Below, piece by piece: positions 1-9,082 of a stretch of 64,000 bases of DNA. Position 1 is the first letter of the stretch; each line of letters starts with the position of its first letter. The position numbers and the translations under genes are program-made. A model generated the notes under the pieces. It worked only from the letters and a program-made list of their open reading frames with translations. It was not told where the DNA came from and searched no databases. This stretch comes from Mycobacterium paraterrae (GTDB taxonomy: Bacteria > Actinomycetota > Actinomycetes > Mycobacteriales > Mycobacteriaceae): the NCBI RefSeq assembly GCF_022430545.2, contig NZ_CP092488.2:1612001-1676000 (forward strand). Reading direction: 5' to 3'.

Positions 1-403
1 TCGGCCCCGCGACCAGACGGTGGTGTTGACCGCCGACTACAGCTTCCTGTCCTACTACCCCTACTACGGCTTCCAGAGTCTGACGTCGCACTACGCCAAC
101 CCGCTGGCGCAGTTCGACAAGCGGGCTGCCGCAATCAAGGAGTGGGCGAAGCTCAAGTCGGCCGATCCGTTCGTCCACGCGCTGGACACCCTGCCGTGGG
201 CACCGCCCACCGTGTTCCTGATGCGCCACGGCGGCGCGGCCGGCGCGGCCAGCACCTACACCCTGCGACTGGCCGAGGACGTCTACCCGAACCAGCCCAA
301 CGTGCGCCGTTACACCGTCGAGCTGAACGCCGCGATTTTCGACGATCCGCGGTTCAGCGTGACCAAGGTCGGGCCCTTCGTTCTGGCCGTTCGCAAACCC
401 TGA
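1..403 (+). CDS. aftA: Galactofuranan arabinofuranosyltransferase AftA, C-terminal part
   Basis: Only the last 133 or so residues are in the window; the reading frame is open from base 2 and ends at the TGA at 401-403. AftA adds the first arabinofuranose to the galactan chain of arabinogalactan, using decaprenyl-phospho-arabinose at the outer face of the membrane. The visible segment ([53 protein letters not shown]) matches my memory of the soluble C-terminal domain of M. tuberculosis Rv3792. The stop overlaps the embC start (TGATG), so translation is probably coupled. The gene is truncated by the window edge, not by mutation. Confidence 0.93.
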   Translation, partial: RPRDQTVVLTADYSFLSYYPYYGFQSLTSHYANPLAQFDKRAAAIKEWAKLKSADPFVHALDTLPWAPPTVFLMRHGGAAGAASTYTLRLAEDVYPNQPNVRRYTVELNAAIFDDPRFSVTKVGPFVLAVRKP

Positions 404-3400
404 TGGCTACCGAGGGGACCGATGCCGGGCAACTAGCATCTAGCACCGTGGACCGCGCCGTCGACGATGCAGAGCGAAGCGATGAGGAGGAGCGGCGCCA
501 TGTGCCCGCCGTCGACGATGCAGAGCGAAGCGATGAGGAGGAGCGGCGCCATGTGCCCGCCGTCGACGACGCAGAGCGAAGCGATGAGGAGGAGCGGCGC
601 CATGTGCCCGCCGTCGACGACGCAGAGCGAAGCGATGAGGAGGAGCGGCGCACCGTGGACCGCGCCGTCGACGATAAGCAGAGCAGTGCGATCCGGGAGG
701 GTCAGAAGGGGCCGCGCTCGAGCCACGACACGCCGGACAAGAGCTATCGGGCTGCCCGATACGTCGCCGTCATCGCCGGTCTACTGGGCACGCTGCTGGC
801 CATCGCAACGCCGCTGCTGCCGGTCAAACAGACCACCGCGCAACTGAACTGGCCCCAAAACGGCGTACTCGGCAGCGTCGAGGCCCCGCTGATCGGCTAC
901 GTCGCCACCGACCTCAACATCAGCATCCCGTGCCAGGCCGCCGCCGACCTCGGTGGCCCCAACAAAACCGTGCTGCTGTCGACCGTGCCCAAGCAGGCGC
1001 CCAAGGCGGTTGACCGCGGCCTGCTGATCGAGCGGGCCAACGACGACCTGGTGCTGGTCGTCCGCAATGTGCCGCTGGTGGTCGCGCCGCTGAGCCAGGT
1101 GTTGAGCCCCGCCTGCCAGAGGCTGGTGTTCACCGCCCACGCCGACCGGGTGATCGGCGAGTTCGTCGGGCTCACCCAGGGCCCCAACGCCGAGCACCCG
1201 GGCGCGCCACTGCGCGGTGAGCGCAGCGGCTACGACTTTCGGCCGCAGATCGTCGGCGTCTTCACCGACCTGACTGGGCCGGCTCCGCCGGGGCTGACGT
1301 TCTCGGCCACCATCGACACCCGCTACAGCAGTTCGCCGACGCCGCTGAAGATGGCGGCGATGGTGCTGGGCGTCGTGCTGACCCTGGCGGCTCTGGTGGC
1401 GCTGCACATCCTGGACACCTCCGACGGCACCCGGCACCGGCGCTTCCTGCCGCCGCGCTGGTGGTCGCTGAGCGGACTGGACGGGCTGGTCACCCTGACC
1501 CTGGTGTGGTGGCATTTTGTCGGGGCCAACACCGCCGACGACGGCTACATCCTGACCATGGCCCGGGTCTCCGAGCACGCAGGCTACATGGCCAATTACT
1601 ACCGCTGGCTGGGCACTCCGGAGGCGCCGTTCGGCTGGTACTACGACCTGCTCGCGCTGTGGGCGCACGTCACCACCGCGAGCATCTGGATGCGGCTGCC
1701 CACCTTGCTCATGGCGCTGGCCTGTTGGTGGGTGATCAGCCGGGAAGTGATCCCGCGACTGGGTCACGCGGTCAAGACCTCACGCGCGGCGGCGTGGACG
1801 GCGGCCGGGACGTTCCTGGCGGTATGGCTGCCGCTGGACAACGGCCTGCGACCAGAGCCGATCATCGCGGTGGGCATCTTGTTGACCTGGTGCTCGGTCG
1901 AGCGTGCAGTGGCCACCAGCCGGCTGCTGCCGGTGGCGGCGGCGTGCATCATCGGCGCGCTGACGTTGTTCTCCGGACCGACGGGCATCGCCTCGATCGG
2001 CGCGCTGCTGGTGGCGGTCGGCCCGCTGCGCACGATCATCCACCGCCGCTCGCGGCGGTTCGGTGTGCTGCCGCTGCTGGCGCCGATCCTCGCCGCGGTC
2101 AGTGTGAACGCGATTTTGATTTTCCGCGACCAGACTCTCGCCGGCGAAATGCAGGCAACCTCGCTCAAGCGGGCGCTGGGTCCGAGCCTGAGCTGGTTCG
2201 ACGAACACATCCGCTACGAGCGGCTGTTCATGGCCAGCCCCGACGGGTCGATCGCCCGGCGCTTCGCGCTGCTCGTGTTGCTGGTCGCTCTTGGCGTGGC
2301 GATCGCAATGACGTTGCGCAAGGGCCGAATCCCGGGCACCGCGGCCGGTCCCAGCCGTCGCATCATCGGCATCACGGTGATCTCGTTCATCGCGATGATG
2401 TTCACCCCCACCAAGTGGACACACCACTTCGGCGTCTTCGCCGGGCTGGCCGGTTCACTGGGCGCACTGGCCGCGGTGGCGGTGACCGCGACGGCGATGC
2501 GCTCGCGACGCAACCGGACGTTGTTCGCCTCGGTGGTGTTGTTCGTCGTGGCGCTGTCGTTCGCCAGCGTCAACGGTTGGTGGTATGTCTCGAACTTCGG
2601 TGTGCCGTGGTCAAATGCGTTCCCGCAGTGGCACTTCGGGTTCACCACCGGCTTCCTGGGATTGACGATTCTGGTTGCACTGCTGGCCGCTTGGTTGCAC
2701 TTCGTCAAAAGCGACAGCGACGCCAATCCGCCCGCCGAGTCACGGCTGGGATCAATCATGCGCTCGCCGTTGGGGATTGCCGCCTGGGCGCTGGTGTTCT
2801 TCCAAGTGCTCTCGCTGACGCTGGGAATGACCGATCAGTACCCGGCCTGGTCGGTCGGTCGGTCCAACCTGCAGGCGCTGCTCGGTAAGACGTGTGGCCT
2901 GGCGACCGACGTGCTCGTCGAGCAGGACCCGAACGCCGGCATGCTCAAGCCGGTCTCCGGGGACGAGAAGGGCGCTTTGGCGGACGGTTACGCCGAGGGC
3001 TTCGACGCCAACGGCATTCCGTCCTCGGTGTCCGCCGACCCGGTGATGGAGCGCCCTGGCGATCGCAGCTTCGTCAGCGACGACGGCGAAACCACCAGCG
3101 GCGAGGCCGGCAACGAGGGCGGCACCACGCCGGCGGGCGGGATCAACGGCTCGCGCGCCCGGCTGCCCTACGGCCTCGACCCGGCCCACACCCCGGTGAT
3201 GGGCAGCTGGCGGGCCGGCGTGCAGATGCCCGCGCGACTGCGGTCGGCCTGGTACAAGCTGCCACCGCGCGACCAGTCCGGTCCGCTGTTGGTGGTCTCG
3301 GCCGCCGGCCGGTTCAACTACGGCGAAGTCCGGATCCAGTGGGCCAACGACCAGCAGGCCGCCGAGAACAAGCCCGGCGGCTCGGCCGGTCTTGCCGACG

Positions 3401-3924
3401 TCGGCGCGGCGCCGGCCTGGCGTAACCTGCGCGCGCCGCTCTCCGAGTTGCCGCCCGACGCCACCCAGGTGCGCGTCGTCGTCACCGACGAGGACCTCGC
3501 CCCCATGCACTGGATCGCCGTCACCCCGCCGCGGATCCCGCATCTGCGCACTCTGCAACAGGTGGTCGGCTCGTCGGACCCAGTGCTGCTGGACTGGCTT
3601 GTCGGCCTGGCGTTCCCGTGCCAGCGGCCGTTCGGCCACCAGAACGGTGTCGACGAGGTGCCCAAGTGGCGCATCCTGCCGGACCGGTTCGGTGCCGAAG
3701 CCAACTCACCGGTGATGGACAAGAACGGTGGCGGCCCGCTCGGCGTGACGGAATTGCTGGTGCGCGCGGCGACGGTGTCGACGTACCTGAAGGATGACTG
3801 GTCTCGGGACTGGGGGGCGCTGCAACAACTCACGCCCTACTACCCGCACGCCGGACCCGCTCACCTCGACCTCGGGTCGGCGACCCGCAGCGGCCTGTGG
3901 AGCCCGGCCCCGCTGCGAGGTTAG
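403..3924 (+). CDS. embC: Arabinosyltransferase EmbC with repeat-expanded N terminus
   Basis: Membrane GT-C arabinosyltransferase that extends the arabinan of lipoarabinomannan and is a target of ethambutol. 1173 residues from the ATG at 403, about 80 more than M. tuberculosis EmbC (1094, from memory). The excess is a 17-residue unit, AVDDAERSDEEERRHVP, repeated about four times at residues 19-83 and encoded by a 51-bp minisatellite. Canonical sequence starts near RYVAVIAGLLG, followed by the catalytic NTADDGYIL loop, about 13-15 membrane helices and a C-terminal carbohydrate-binding region ([23 protein letters not shown]). ATG 403 is chosen because it overlaps the aftA stop and the MATE start is shared with M. 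tuberculosis. GTG 655, just after the array and 9 nt behind AGGAGGAG, is a real alternative and would give 1089 residues. Confidence 0.95.
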   Translation: MATEGTDAGQLASSTVDRAVDDAERSDEEERRHVPAVDDAERSDEEERRHVPAVDDAERSDEEERRHVPAVDDAERSDEEERRTVDRAVDDKQSSAIREGQKGPRSSHDTPDKSYRAARYVAVIAGLLGTLLAIATPLLPVKQTTAQLNWPQNGVLGSVEAPLIGYVATDLNISIPCQAAADLGGPNKTVLLSTVPKQAPKAVDRGLLIERANDDLVLVVRNVPLVVAPLSQVLSPACQRLVFTAHADRVIGEFVGLTQGPNAEHPGAPLRGERSGYDFRPQIVGVFTDLTGPAPPGLTFSATIDTRYSSSPTPLKMAAMVLGVVLTLAALVALHILDTSDGTRHRRFLPPRWWSLSGLDGLVTLTLVWWHFVGANTADDGYILTMARVSEHAGYMANYYRWLGTPEAPFGWYYDLLALWAHVTTASIWMRLPTLLMALACWWVISREVIPRLGHAVKTSRAAAWTAAGTFLAVWLPLDNGLRPEPIIAVGILLTWCSVERAVATSRLLPVAAACIIGALTLFSGPTGIASIGALLVAVGPLRTIIHRRSRRFGVLPLLAPILAAVSVNAILIFRDQTLAGEMQATSLKRALGPSLSWFDEHIRYERLFMASPDGSIARRFALLVLLVALGVAIAMTLRKGRIPGTAAGPSRRIIGITVISFIAMMFTPTKWTHHFGVFAGLAGSLGALAAVAVTATAMRSRRNRTLFASVVLFVVALSFASVNGWWYVSNFGVPWSNAFPQWHFGFTTGFLGLTILVALLAAWLHFVKSDSDANPPAESRLGSIMRSPLGIAAWALVFFQVLSLTLGMTDQYPAWSVGRSNLQALLGKTCGLATDVLVEQDPNAGMLKPVSGDEKGALADGYAEGFDANGIPSSVSADPVMERPGDRSFVSDDGETTSGEAGNEGGTTPAGGINGSRARLPYGLDPAHTPVMGSWRAGVQMPARLRSAWYKLPPRDQSGPLLVVSAAGRFNYGEVRIQWANDQQAAENKPGGSAGLADVGAAPAWRNLRAPLSELPPDATQVRVVVTDEDLAPMHWIAVTPPRIPHLRTLQQVVGSSDPVLLDWLVGLAFPCQRPFGHQNGVDEVPKWRILPDRFGAEANSPVMDKNGGGPLGVTELLVRAATVSTYLKDDWSRDWGALQQLTPYYPHAGPAHLDLGSATRSGLWSPAPLRG
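457..675 (+). repeat. MIRU-type minisatellite, 51-bp units, inside embC
   Basis: Tandem units of 51 bp start at 457, 508 and 559, with a fourth, shorter unit from 610 to about 650. A degenerate fifth start follows at 657-675. The unit runs GACGATGC, AGAGCGAAGCGAT, GAGGAGGAGCGGCGCC, ATG, which is the MIRU core of mycobacteria. Units differ only by T/C at the end of GACGAT/GACGAC. A 25-bp segment starting CACCGTGGACCGCGCC occurs on both sides (444-468 and 651-675). As 51 is a multiple of 3, copy-number change keeps the embC frame. Confidence 0.92.
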
Positions 3925-3934
3925 GGACCAAGCC

Positions 3935-3982
3935 AACCGTTCGTCGCAAAGGCCGTGCCGAGTGTGTGGCCTGTGAACGGTT
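3935..3982. terminator. Inverted repeat between convergent embC and MFS genes
   Basis: AACCGTTC at 3935-3942 pairs with GAACGGTT at 3975-3982, and inside it AGGCC (3950-3954) pairs with GGCCT (3968-3972). It lies between the embC stop and the stop of the convergent transporter gene, so it could terminate both. There is no T-run, so intrinsic termination is only a suggestion. Confidence 0.4.
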
Positions 3983-4033
3983 TGAAGCGCGTTTGCCTCC
4001 GTACGCCACCCGCTCGCCGGGTCGCTGAGCGGC

Positions 4034-5446
4034 CTAGTATGCGACCTGATGGCGACCTGCGCGGACCGCCGTGAGGGTCGCCGTCAGCGCGAGAAGCGCG
4101 AACACGGCGAAGGCCCAACGGGCCGCTGAGGCCCCACCACCGTCGACCAGATTGACCACGACGCCAGCCAGTCCGGCGCCGAACGCGCCGAAGATCAGCT
4201 GGACCGAGTTGATCGCGGTAGCGGCGGCGCCGCCTTCCGCGGGATCGTCGACGTCACTCATCGCCCACGCGGACAGATGCGGCCACGCGGCGCCGATGCC
4301 GACCCCGACGGCGAGCAGCGCCACCGCGCACAGGATGACGATGCCCGCGGTCGCATTCTGCACGTGGGTGACGCCGGCCACCGCCAAGCCACCGCCCATC
4401 AGGAGCGGTGCTCCGACAACGACAGCGACGATCGTGCGGGTCCTGTTAAGCGATCCGCTGATCAGCCCGCTGATCGTCCAGCCCAGCGACAGCGCCGCGC
4501 CCAGCAGCCCGGCCAGGATCGGTCCGAGGTGTGCCAGCCGCTGACCGAACAACGGCACGTACAAGTCGACTTTCGTCGCGGCGACCAGCAGACCCAGCGT
4601 CAGGTAGACCCATTTCAGCGGGCCGAAGCCATAGACGCTGGCGGGCAGGACCGCGGTGTCCATCCGGCGATCGACCACCAGGAACGCGCCGAGCAGCAGC
4701 GCGCTGACGATCAGCAGCCCCGCGGTAGCCAGTCTGTTGTGCGGCACCGACGCCACGCTGACCGTCAGCGCGGCAGCGCCAAGCAGTACGACGGACGGGA
4801 CGGGGATGCGCGCCGAGTCGCGGTCGGGCTGTTCGGAGCCGTCCACGCTGAGCAGGCCGGGTGCCAACAGGCACATCGCCACGCTCAGCATCGCCAGCAG
4901 GCCGAATGCCCAGCGCCACGCCCCGATTTGGGCGAACAATCCACCCAGCGCCGGGCCCAGTAGCGCACCGATGCCCCAGGTCGAGGCGGCCAGGGCGCTA
5001 CCCCGGCTCCACAATCTTCGCGGCAGGACCGCGTTGATCACCGCGAAACTCAGGCCGCAGAGCAGGCCTCCCGAGAGCCCCTGGAAGAACCGGCCGACCA
5101 GCAAAACTTCCATGTTGGGGGCGGCCGCGCAGACGAAGCTGCCGGCGGCCAGCACCGCGAAGCCCAGCAAGTACGAGATGCACGCACCGATGCGGTGCAG
5201 CAGCGCATTGACCGATGCTGCGGCGACCACCGACCCGACGAGGTACAGCGTTGTCACCCACACGTACATGCGCTCGCCGCCGATTTCGTCGATCGTGCTC
5301 GGCAGCATGCTGATCGTCAGGAACTCGTTGGTGGAATACAGCACCACGCCCCCGGCGACCACAGCGGTAGTTCGTGAATAGGGGGAGCTCCACAACTCAC
5401 GCCAATGGCCGGTGGTGGATTGTTTCTCCTGCGTTAAATTCACCAC
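4034..5446 (-). CDS. MFS (DHA2-type, 14-TM) drug/metabolite exporter
   Basis: About 470 residues with some 14 hydrophobic helices. It carries major-facilitator signatures: the loop GRFFQGLSGG after helix 4, GIGALLGPALGGLFAQIGAWRW (helix 5 antiporter-type motif C region) and WAFGLLAMLS. Probably a proton-coupled exporter in the cytoplasmic membrane; the substrate is unknown. The frame is open upstream to 5602, but the added residues (many Cys, Arg and Pro) do not look like MFS sequence. A GTG pair at 5441-5446, giving (V)VNLTQEKQSTTGHW, is preferred although its ribosome site is weak. It is convergent with embC and divergent from embA, and so splits the usual embC-embA-embB block. Family assignment is firm; the start is uncertain. 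Confidence 0.85.
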   Translation of the reverse strand: MVNLTQEKQSTTGHWRELWSSPYSRTTAVVAGGVVLYSTNEFLTISMLPSTIDEIGGERMYVWVTTLYLVGSVVAAASVNALLHRIGACISYLLGFAVLAAGSFVCAAAPNMEVLLVGRFFQGLSGGLLCGLSFAVINAVLPRRLWSRGSALAASTWGIGALLGPALGGLFAQIGAWRWAFGLLAMLSVAMCLLAPGLLSVDGSEQPDRDSARIPVPSVVLLGAAALTVSVASVPHNRLATAGLLIVSALLLGAFLVVDRRMDTAVLPASVYGFGPLKWVYLTLGLLVAATKVDLYVPLFGQRLAHLGPILAGLLGAALSLGWTISGLISGSLNRTRTIVAVVVGAPLLMGGGLAVAGVTHVQNATAGIVILCAVALLAVGVGIGAAWPHLSAWAMSDVDDPAEGGAAATAINSVQLIFGAFGAGLAGVVVNLVDGGGASAARWAFAVFALLALTATLTAVRAGRHQVAY

Positions 5447-5803
5447 CGCTGACTCACTAAACCATCTTTCGTGCGGGTAGTCGAACGCCCACCGACGCCG
5501 CGCGCAGCGTGGGAACCGGCAGAAAGCCGGCCGTTTGGCGCGCTGAGGTGCGCAATCGCCGGGCCCGCTTGTTATGAATTCGATATGGATCTTTGGACAC
5601 ATTTTGATGCCCCGGTCCGCCGGGTTGCAAACCGGGAGATAACGCTGGATCCGACTCGACGGCGAGACGCCGCGGCTCGCGTTAACGGATTGTTGCCCGA
5701 CCGAGCGAAGCGCAGGGCCGCGGTCATTCGTTCCTGACGGGAGCGCCGCGCAATCCGGTTACCTCCGCAGCTACCCCAGGAGAGTCGCCTACCATCGTCC
5801 CTC
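5447..5803. promoter_or_regulatory. Divergent intergenic region, MFS gene / embA
   Basis: 357 bp between the divergent starts of the MFS gene and embA. It must hold the promoter of both, because embA is cut off from embC transcription by the inserted gene. An 88-codon plus-strand frame at 5471-5737 has no family resemblance and I do not call it. AGGAG at 5778-5782 is 21 nt from the embA GTG, rather far for a ribosome site. No clear -10/-35 pair or operator was recognised. Confidence 0.4.
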
Positions 5804-8800
5804 GTGCCCCATGACGACAGTCAGCGATCCTCGATTCGGCTCGCCCGACTGGTCGCCATCGTCGCGGGAATCGCCGGCGCGCTGCTCTGCGCGCTGGTTC
5901 CACTACTTCCCGTCAAGCAGACGACGGCGACCGTGCTGTGGCCGCAGGGCCTCAAAGACGGGCACATCACCGACATCACCGCGCCGTTGGTGTCCGGCGC
6001 CCCCCGCGCACTGGACATCTCGATTCCGTGCTCCGCGATCGCCACGCTGCCCGCCGACGGCGGCCTGGTGGTGTCGACGCTCCCGGTGGCCGGATTCGAG
6101 ACCGGGAAGAACGGCCTGTTCGTCCGGGCCAACAAGGACTCCGTCACCGTCGCGTTCCGCGATTCGGTCGCCGCTGCCGCGCCCAGGTCCGCGATCGCCG
6201 CGGGCGCGTGCAGCGCCTTGCACATCTGGGCAGACGCGGCCGGCGCCCACGCGGACTTCGCCGGGATTCCCGGCGCGGCCGGCACGTTGACCCCGGAGAA
6301 GAAGCCTGCGGTCGGCGGGATCTTCACCGATCTGACGGTGCCCGCTCAACCCGGGTTGTCGGCGCGCATCGACGTCGACACCCGCTTCATCGTGGCTCCC
6401 ACGCTGCTGAAGACGGCGGTGATGGCGCTGGGCGTGCTCGCGGTGCTGGCGTCGATCGTCGCGCTCGGCGTCCTCGATCGGCGGTCGGGACACCGGACGC
6501 CGCGTAACTGGCGGCACCTCTTTTCTGGCGGCCTCACCACATGGCTGGCGGACGCCGGAGTGATCGGCACGCTGCTGCTCTGGCACGTGATCGGCGCGAC
6601 GTCGTCGGACGACGGTTACAACCTGACCATGGCCCGGGTCTCCGGGCAGGCCGGCTATGTGGCCAATTACTACCGCTACTTCGGCGCCGCCGAGGCGCCG
6701 TTCGACTGGTATCAGTCGGTGCTCGCCCGGCTGGCGGCGGTAAGCACGGCCGGCGTGTGGATGCGACTGCCCGCGACGCTGGCTGCGATCGGCACCTGGC
6801 TGATCATCAGCCGGTACATGCTGCGGCGGCTGGGGCCTGGCCGAGGCAGTCTGGGCAGCAACCGTATTGCGGTGTGGACGGCGGCCGCGGTGTTCCTGGC
6901 GGCGTGGCTGCCGTTCAACAACGGACTACGGCCCGAACCGCTGATCGCGCTAGGCGTGGTCGCCACCTGGGTGCTGGCCGAGACTGCGATCGCCACCCGT
7001 CGGCTGGTGCCGGCCGCACTGGCGATCATCGTGGCGATGTTGTCCGCGACGCTGGCGCCGCAGGGCCTGATTGCCGTCGCGGCGTTGTTGGCCGCTGCCC
7101 GACCGATCGCACGAATCATCATGCGGCGCAAAGCCACTGACGGCTTACTCGCCCCCTTGGCGGTGCTGGCCGCTTCGTTGTCGCTGATCATCGTCGTCGT
7201 TTTCCGGTCGCAGACGCTGGCCACCGTCGCCGAGGCGGCGCGGATCAAGTACAAGGTCGGCCCGACCATTGCCTGGTATCAGGAATTCCTGCGCTACTAC
7301 TTCCTCACGGTGGAGAGCAATGCAGAAGGCTCGATGACGCGCCGCTTCGCGGTGCTGATCATGCTGCTCTGCCTGTTCGGTGTGCTGGTCATTCTGCTTC
7401 GCCGCGGCAAGGTGCCAGGCGTGGCCGGCGGGCCGGCCTGGCGGCTGATCGGCACAACCGCGATCGGCCTGCTGCTGCTGCACTTCACACCCACCAAGTG
7501 GGCGATTCAGTTCGGCGCATTCGCCGGGCTTGCCGGCGCCCTCGGCGCCGTCACGGCGTACGCGCTGGCCCGGATCGGCCTGCACAACCGACGGAACCTG
7601 ACGCTGTATGTGACCGCGCTGCTGTTCATGCTGGCGTGGGCGACGTCGGGCATCAACGGCTGGTTCTACGTCAACAACTACGGCGTCCCCTGGTACGACA
7701 TTCAGCCGGTGATCGCGAGCCACCCGGTGACGTCGATGTTCCTGGCGCTGTCGATCGCCACTGGGCTGCTCGCCGCCTGGCAGCACTTCCGGATGGACTA
7801 CGCCGGGCACACCGAAGTGGCCGACACCCGCCGCAACCGCGTGCTGGCCTCGACGCCGCTGCTGGTGGTCGCGGCGATCATGGTCTTCGGCGAGGTCGCG
7901 TCGCTGGGCAAAGGTGCTGTGCTGCGCTACCCGATGTACACCACCGGTAAGGCCAACTTTGCCGCCATCGCCTCTGGGCTCTCATCGTCCAGTTGCGCGA
8001 TGGCCGACGACCTGCTGGCCGAGCCCGACCCGAATGAGGGCATGCTGCAACCGGTTCCGGGTCAGAAGTTCGGCCCGGACGGGCCGCTGGGCGGCGACAA
8101 CCCGGTCGGTTTCACGCCGCAGGGCGTCGGCGACAACCTGCAGTCCGACCCGGTAGTGACCAAACCCGGCGTGGTGAACTCCGACGCGTCGCCCAACAAG
8201 CCGAACGCCTCGATCACCGACTCGGCCGGCACCGCCGGCGGCAAGGGACCCAAGGGCGTCAACGGCTCGCAGGCCGCGCTGCCGTTCGGCCTCGACCCGG
8301 CCCGCACGCCGGTGATGGGCAGCTACGGCGAGAACGCCCGCGCCGCCACCGCCACCTCGGCGTGGTACCAGCTGCCGCCCCGCACACCGGACCGGCCGCT
8401 GGTCGTCGTCGCCGCCTCGGGGGCCATCTGGTCGTACAAAGAGGACGGCGACTTCATGTACGGCCAGTCGCTCCGATTGCAGTGGGGCGCAACCAAACCC
8501 GACGGTAGTGTCCAACCGCTCGGCCTGATGTTCCCCATCGACATCGGCCCGCAGCCGGCCTGGCGCAACCTGCGCTTCCCGACGAGCTGGGCGCCGCCGG
8601 AGGCCAACGTCGCCCGGATCGTCGCCTACGACCCGAACCTCAGCGAGGACCAGTGGTTCGCGTTCACCCCGCCGCGGGTGCCGGTGATGAAGACCCTGCA
8701 GCAGCTGATCGGGCCGCAGAAGCCGGTGCTGATGGACATCGCGACGGCCGCGAATTTCCCGTGCCAGCGCCCTTTTTCGGAGCACCTCGGCATCGCCGAG

Positions 8801-9082
8801 TTGCCCGAGTACCGCATCCAGCCCGACCACAAGCAGACCTCGGCGTCGTCGAACCTGTGGCAGGCGTCCAAGTCGGGCGGCCCGTTCCTGTTCACCCAGG
8901 CACTGATGTGGACGTCGACCGTGCCCACCTATTTGAACGGCGATTGGTACCGCGACTGGGGTCAGGTCGAGCAGTACCACCGCTGGCTGCCGAATGACGT
9001 TGCCCCGCTGGCCGCCGTCGAACAGGGCGTCAGCACCGTGTACGGCTGGAGCCGACAAGGACCGATTCGAGCACTTCCGTGA
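5804..9082 (+). CDS. embA: Arabinosyltransferase EmbA
   Basis: 1092 residues, like M. tuberculosis EmbA (1094). Together with EmbB it forms the heterodimer that adds the alpha-1,3 branch arabinose to arabinogalactan from decaprenyl-phospho-arabinose. The GTG start gives [10 protein letters not shown], matching the MPHDG start known from M. tuberculosis. Visible landmarks are the N-terminal jelly-roll region, the catalytic loop [19 protein letters not shown] helices, and the C-terminal carbohydrate-binding domain ([24 protein letters not shown]). The stop overlaps the embB GTG by 4 bp (GTGA), so the pair is co-translated. Unlike most mycobacteria it does not follow embC directly. Confidence 0.97.
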   Translation: MPHDDSQRSSIRLARLVAIVAGIAGALLCALVPLLPVKQTTATVLWPQGLKDGHITDITAPLVSGAPRALDISIPCSAIATLPADGGLVVSTLPVAGFETGKNGLFVRANKDSVTVAFRDSVAAAAPRSAIAAGACSALHIWADAAGAHADFAGIPGAAGTLTPEKKPAVGGIFTDLTVPAQPGLSARIDVDTRFIVAPTLLKTAVMALGVLAVLASIVALGVLDRRSGHRTPRNWRHLFSGGLTTWLADAGVIGTLLLWHVIGATSSDDGYNLTMARVSGQAGYVANYYRYFGAAEAPFDWYQSVLARLAAVSTAGVWMRLPATLAAIGTWLIISRYMLRRLGPGRGSLGSNRIAVWTAAAVFLAAWLPFNNGLRPEPLIALGVVATWVLAETAIATRRLVPAALAIIVAMLSATLAPQGLIAVAALLAAARPIARIIMRRKATDGLLAPLAVLAASLSLIIVVVFRSQTLATVAEAARIKYKVGPTIAWYQEFLRYYFLTVESNAEGSMTRRFAVLIMLLCLFGVLVILLRRGKVPGVAGGPAWRLIGTTAIGLLLLHFTPTKWAIQFGAFAGLAGALGAVTAYALARIGLHNRRNLTLYVTALLFMLAWATSGINGWFYVNNYGVPWYDIQPVIASHPVTSMFLALSIATGLLAAWQHFRMDYAGHTEVADTRRNRVLASTPLLVVAAIMVFGEVASLGKGAVLRYPMYTTGKANFAAIASGLSSSSCAMADDLLAEPDPNEGMLQPVPGQKFGPDGPLGGDNPVGFTPQGVGDNLQSDPVVTKPGVVNSDASPNKPNASITDSAGTAGGKGPKGVNGSQAALPFGLDPARTPVMGSYGENARAATATSAWYQLPPRTPDRPLVVVAASGAIWSYKEDGDFMYGQSLRLQWGATKPDGSVQPLGLMFPIDIGPQPAWRNLRFPTSWAPPEANVARIVAYDPNLSEDQWFAFTPPRVPVMKTLQQLIGPQKPVLMDIATAANFPCQRPFSEHLGIAELPEYRIQPDHKQTSASSNLWQASKSGGPFLFTQALMWTSTVPTYLNGDWYRDWGQVEQYHRWLPNDVAPLAAVEQGVSTVYGWSRQGPIRALP

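Noticed and set aside
467..847. Frame reading MQSEAMRRSGAMCPPST through the embC array
   Set aside because: It starts with MIRU-supplied ATGs, then turns into Arg/Ser-rich shadow in the embC body. It could be translated in part but has no support as a gene.
781..1767. 328-codon minus-strand frame opposite embC
   Set aside because: Typical antisense shadow, Gln/His/Arg-rich, with no start signal.
5471..5737. 88-codon frame in the MFS/embA gap
   Set aside because: No ribosome site, no homology, and Arg/Ala-rich composition.
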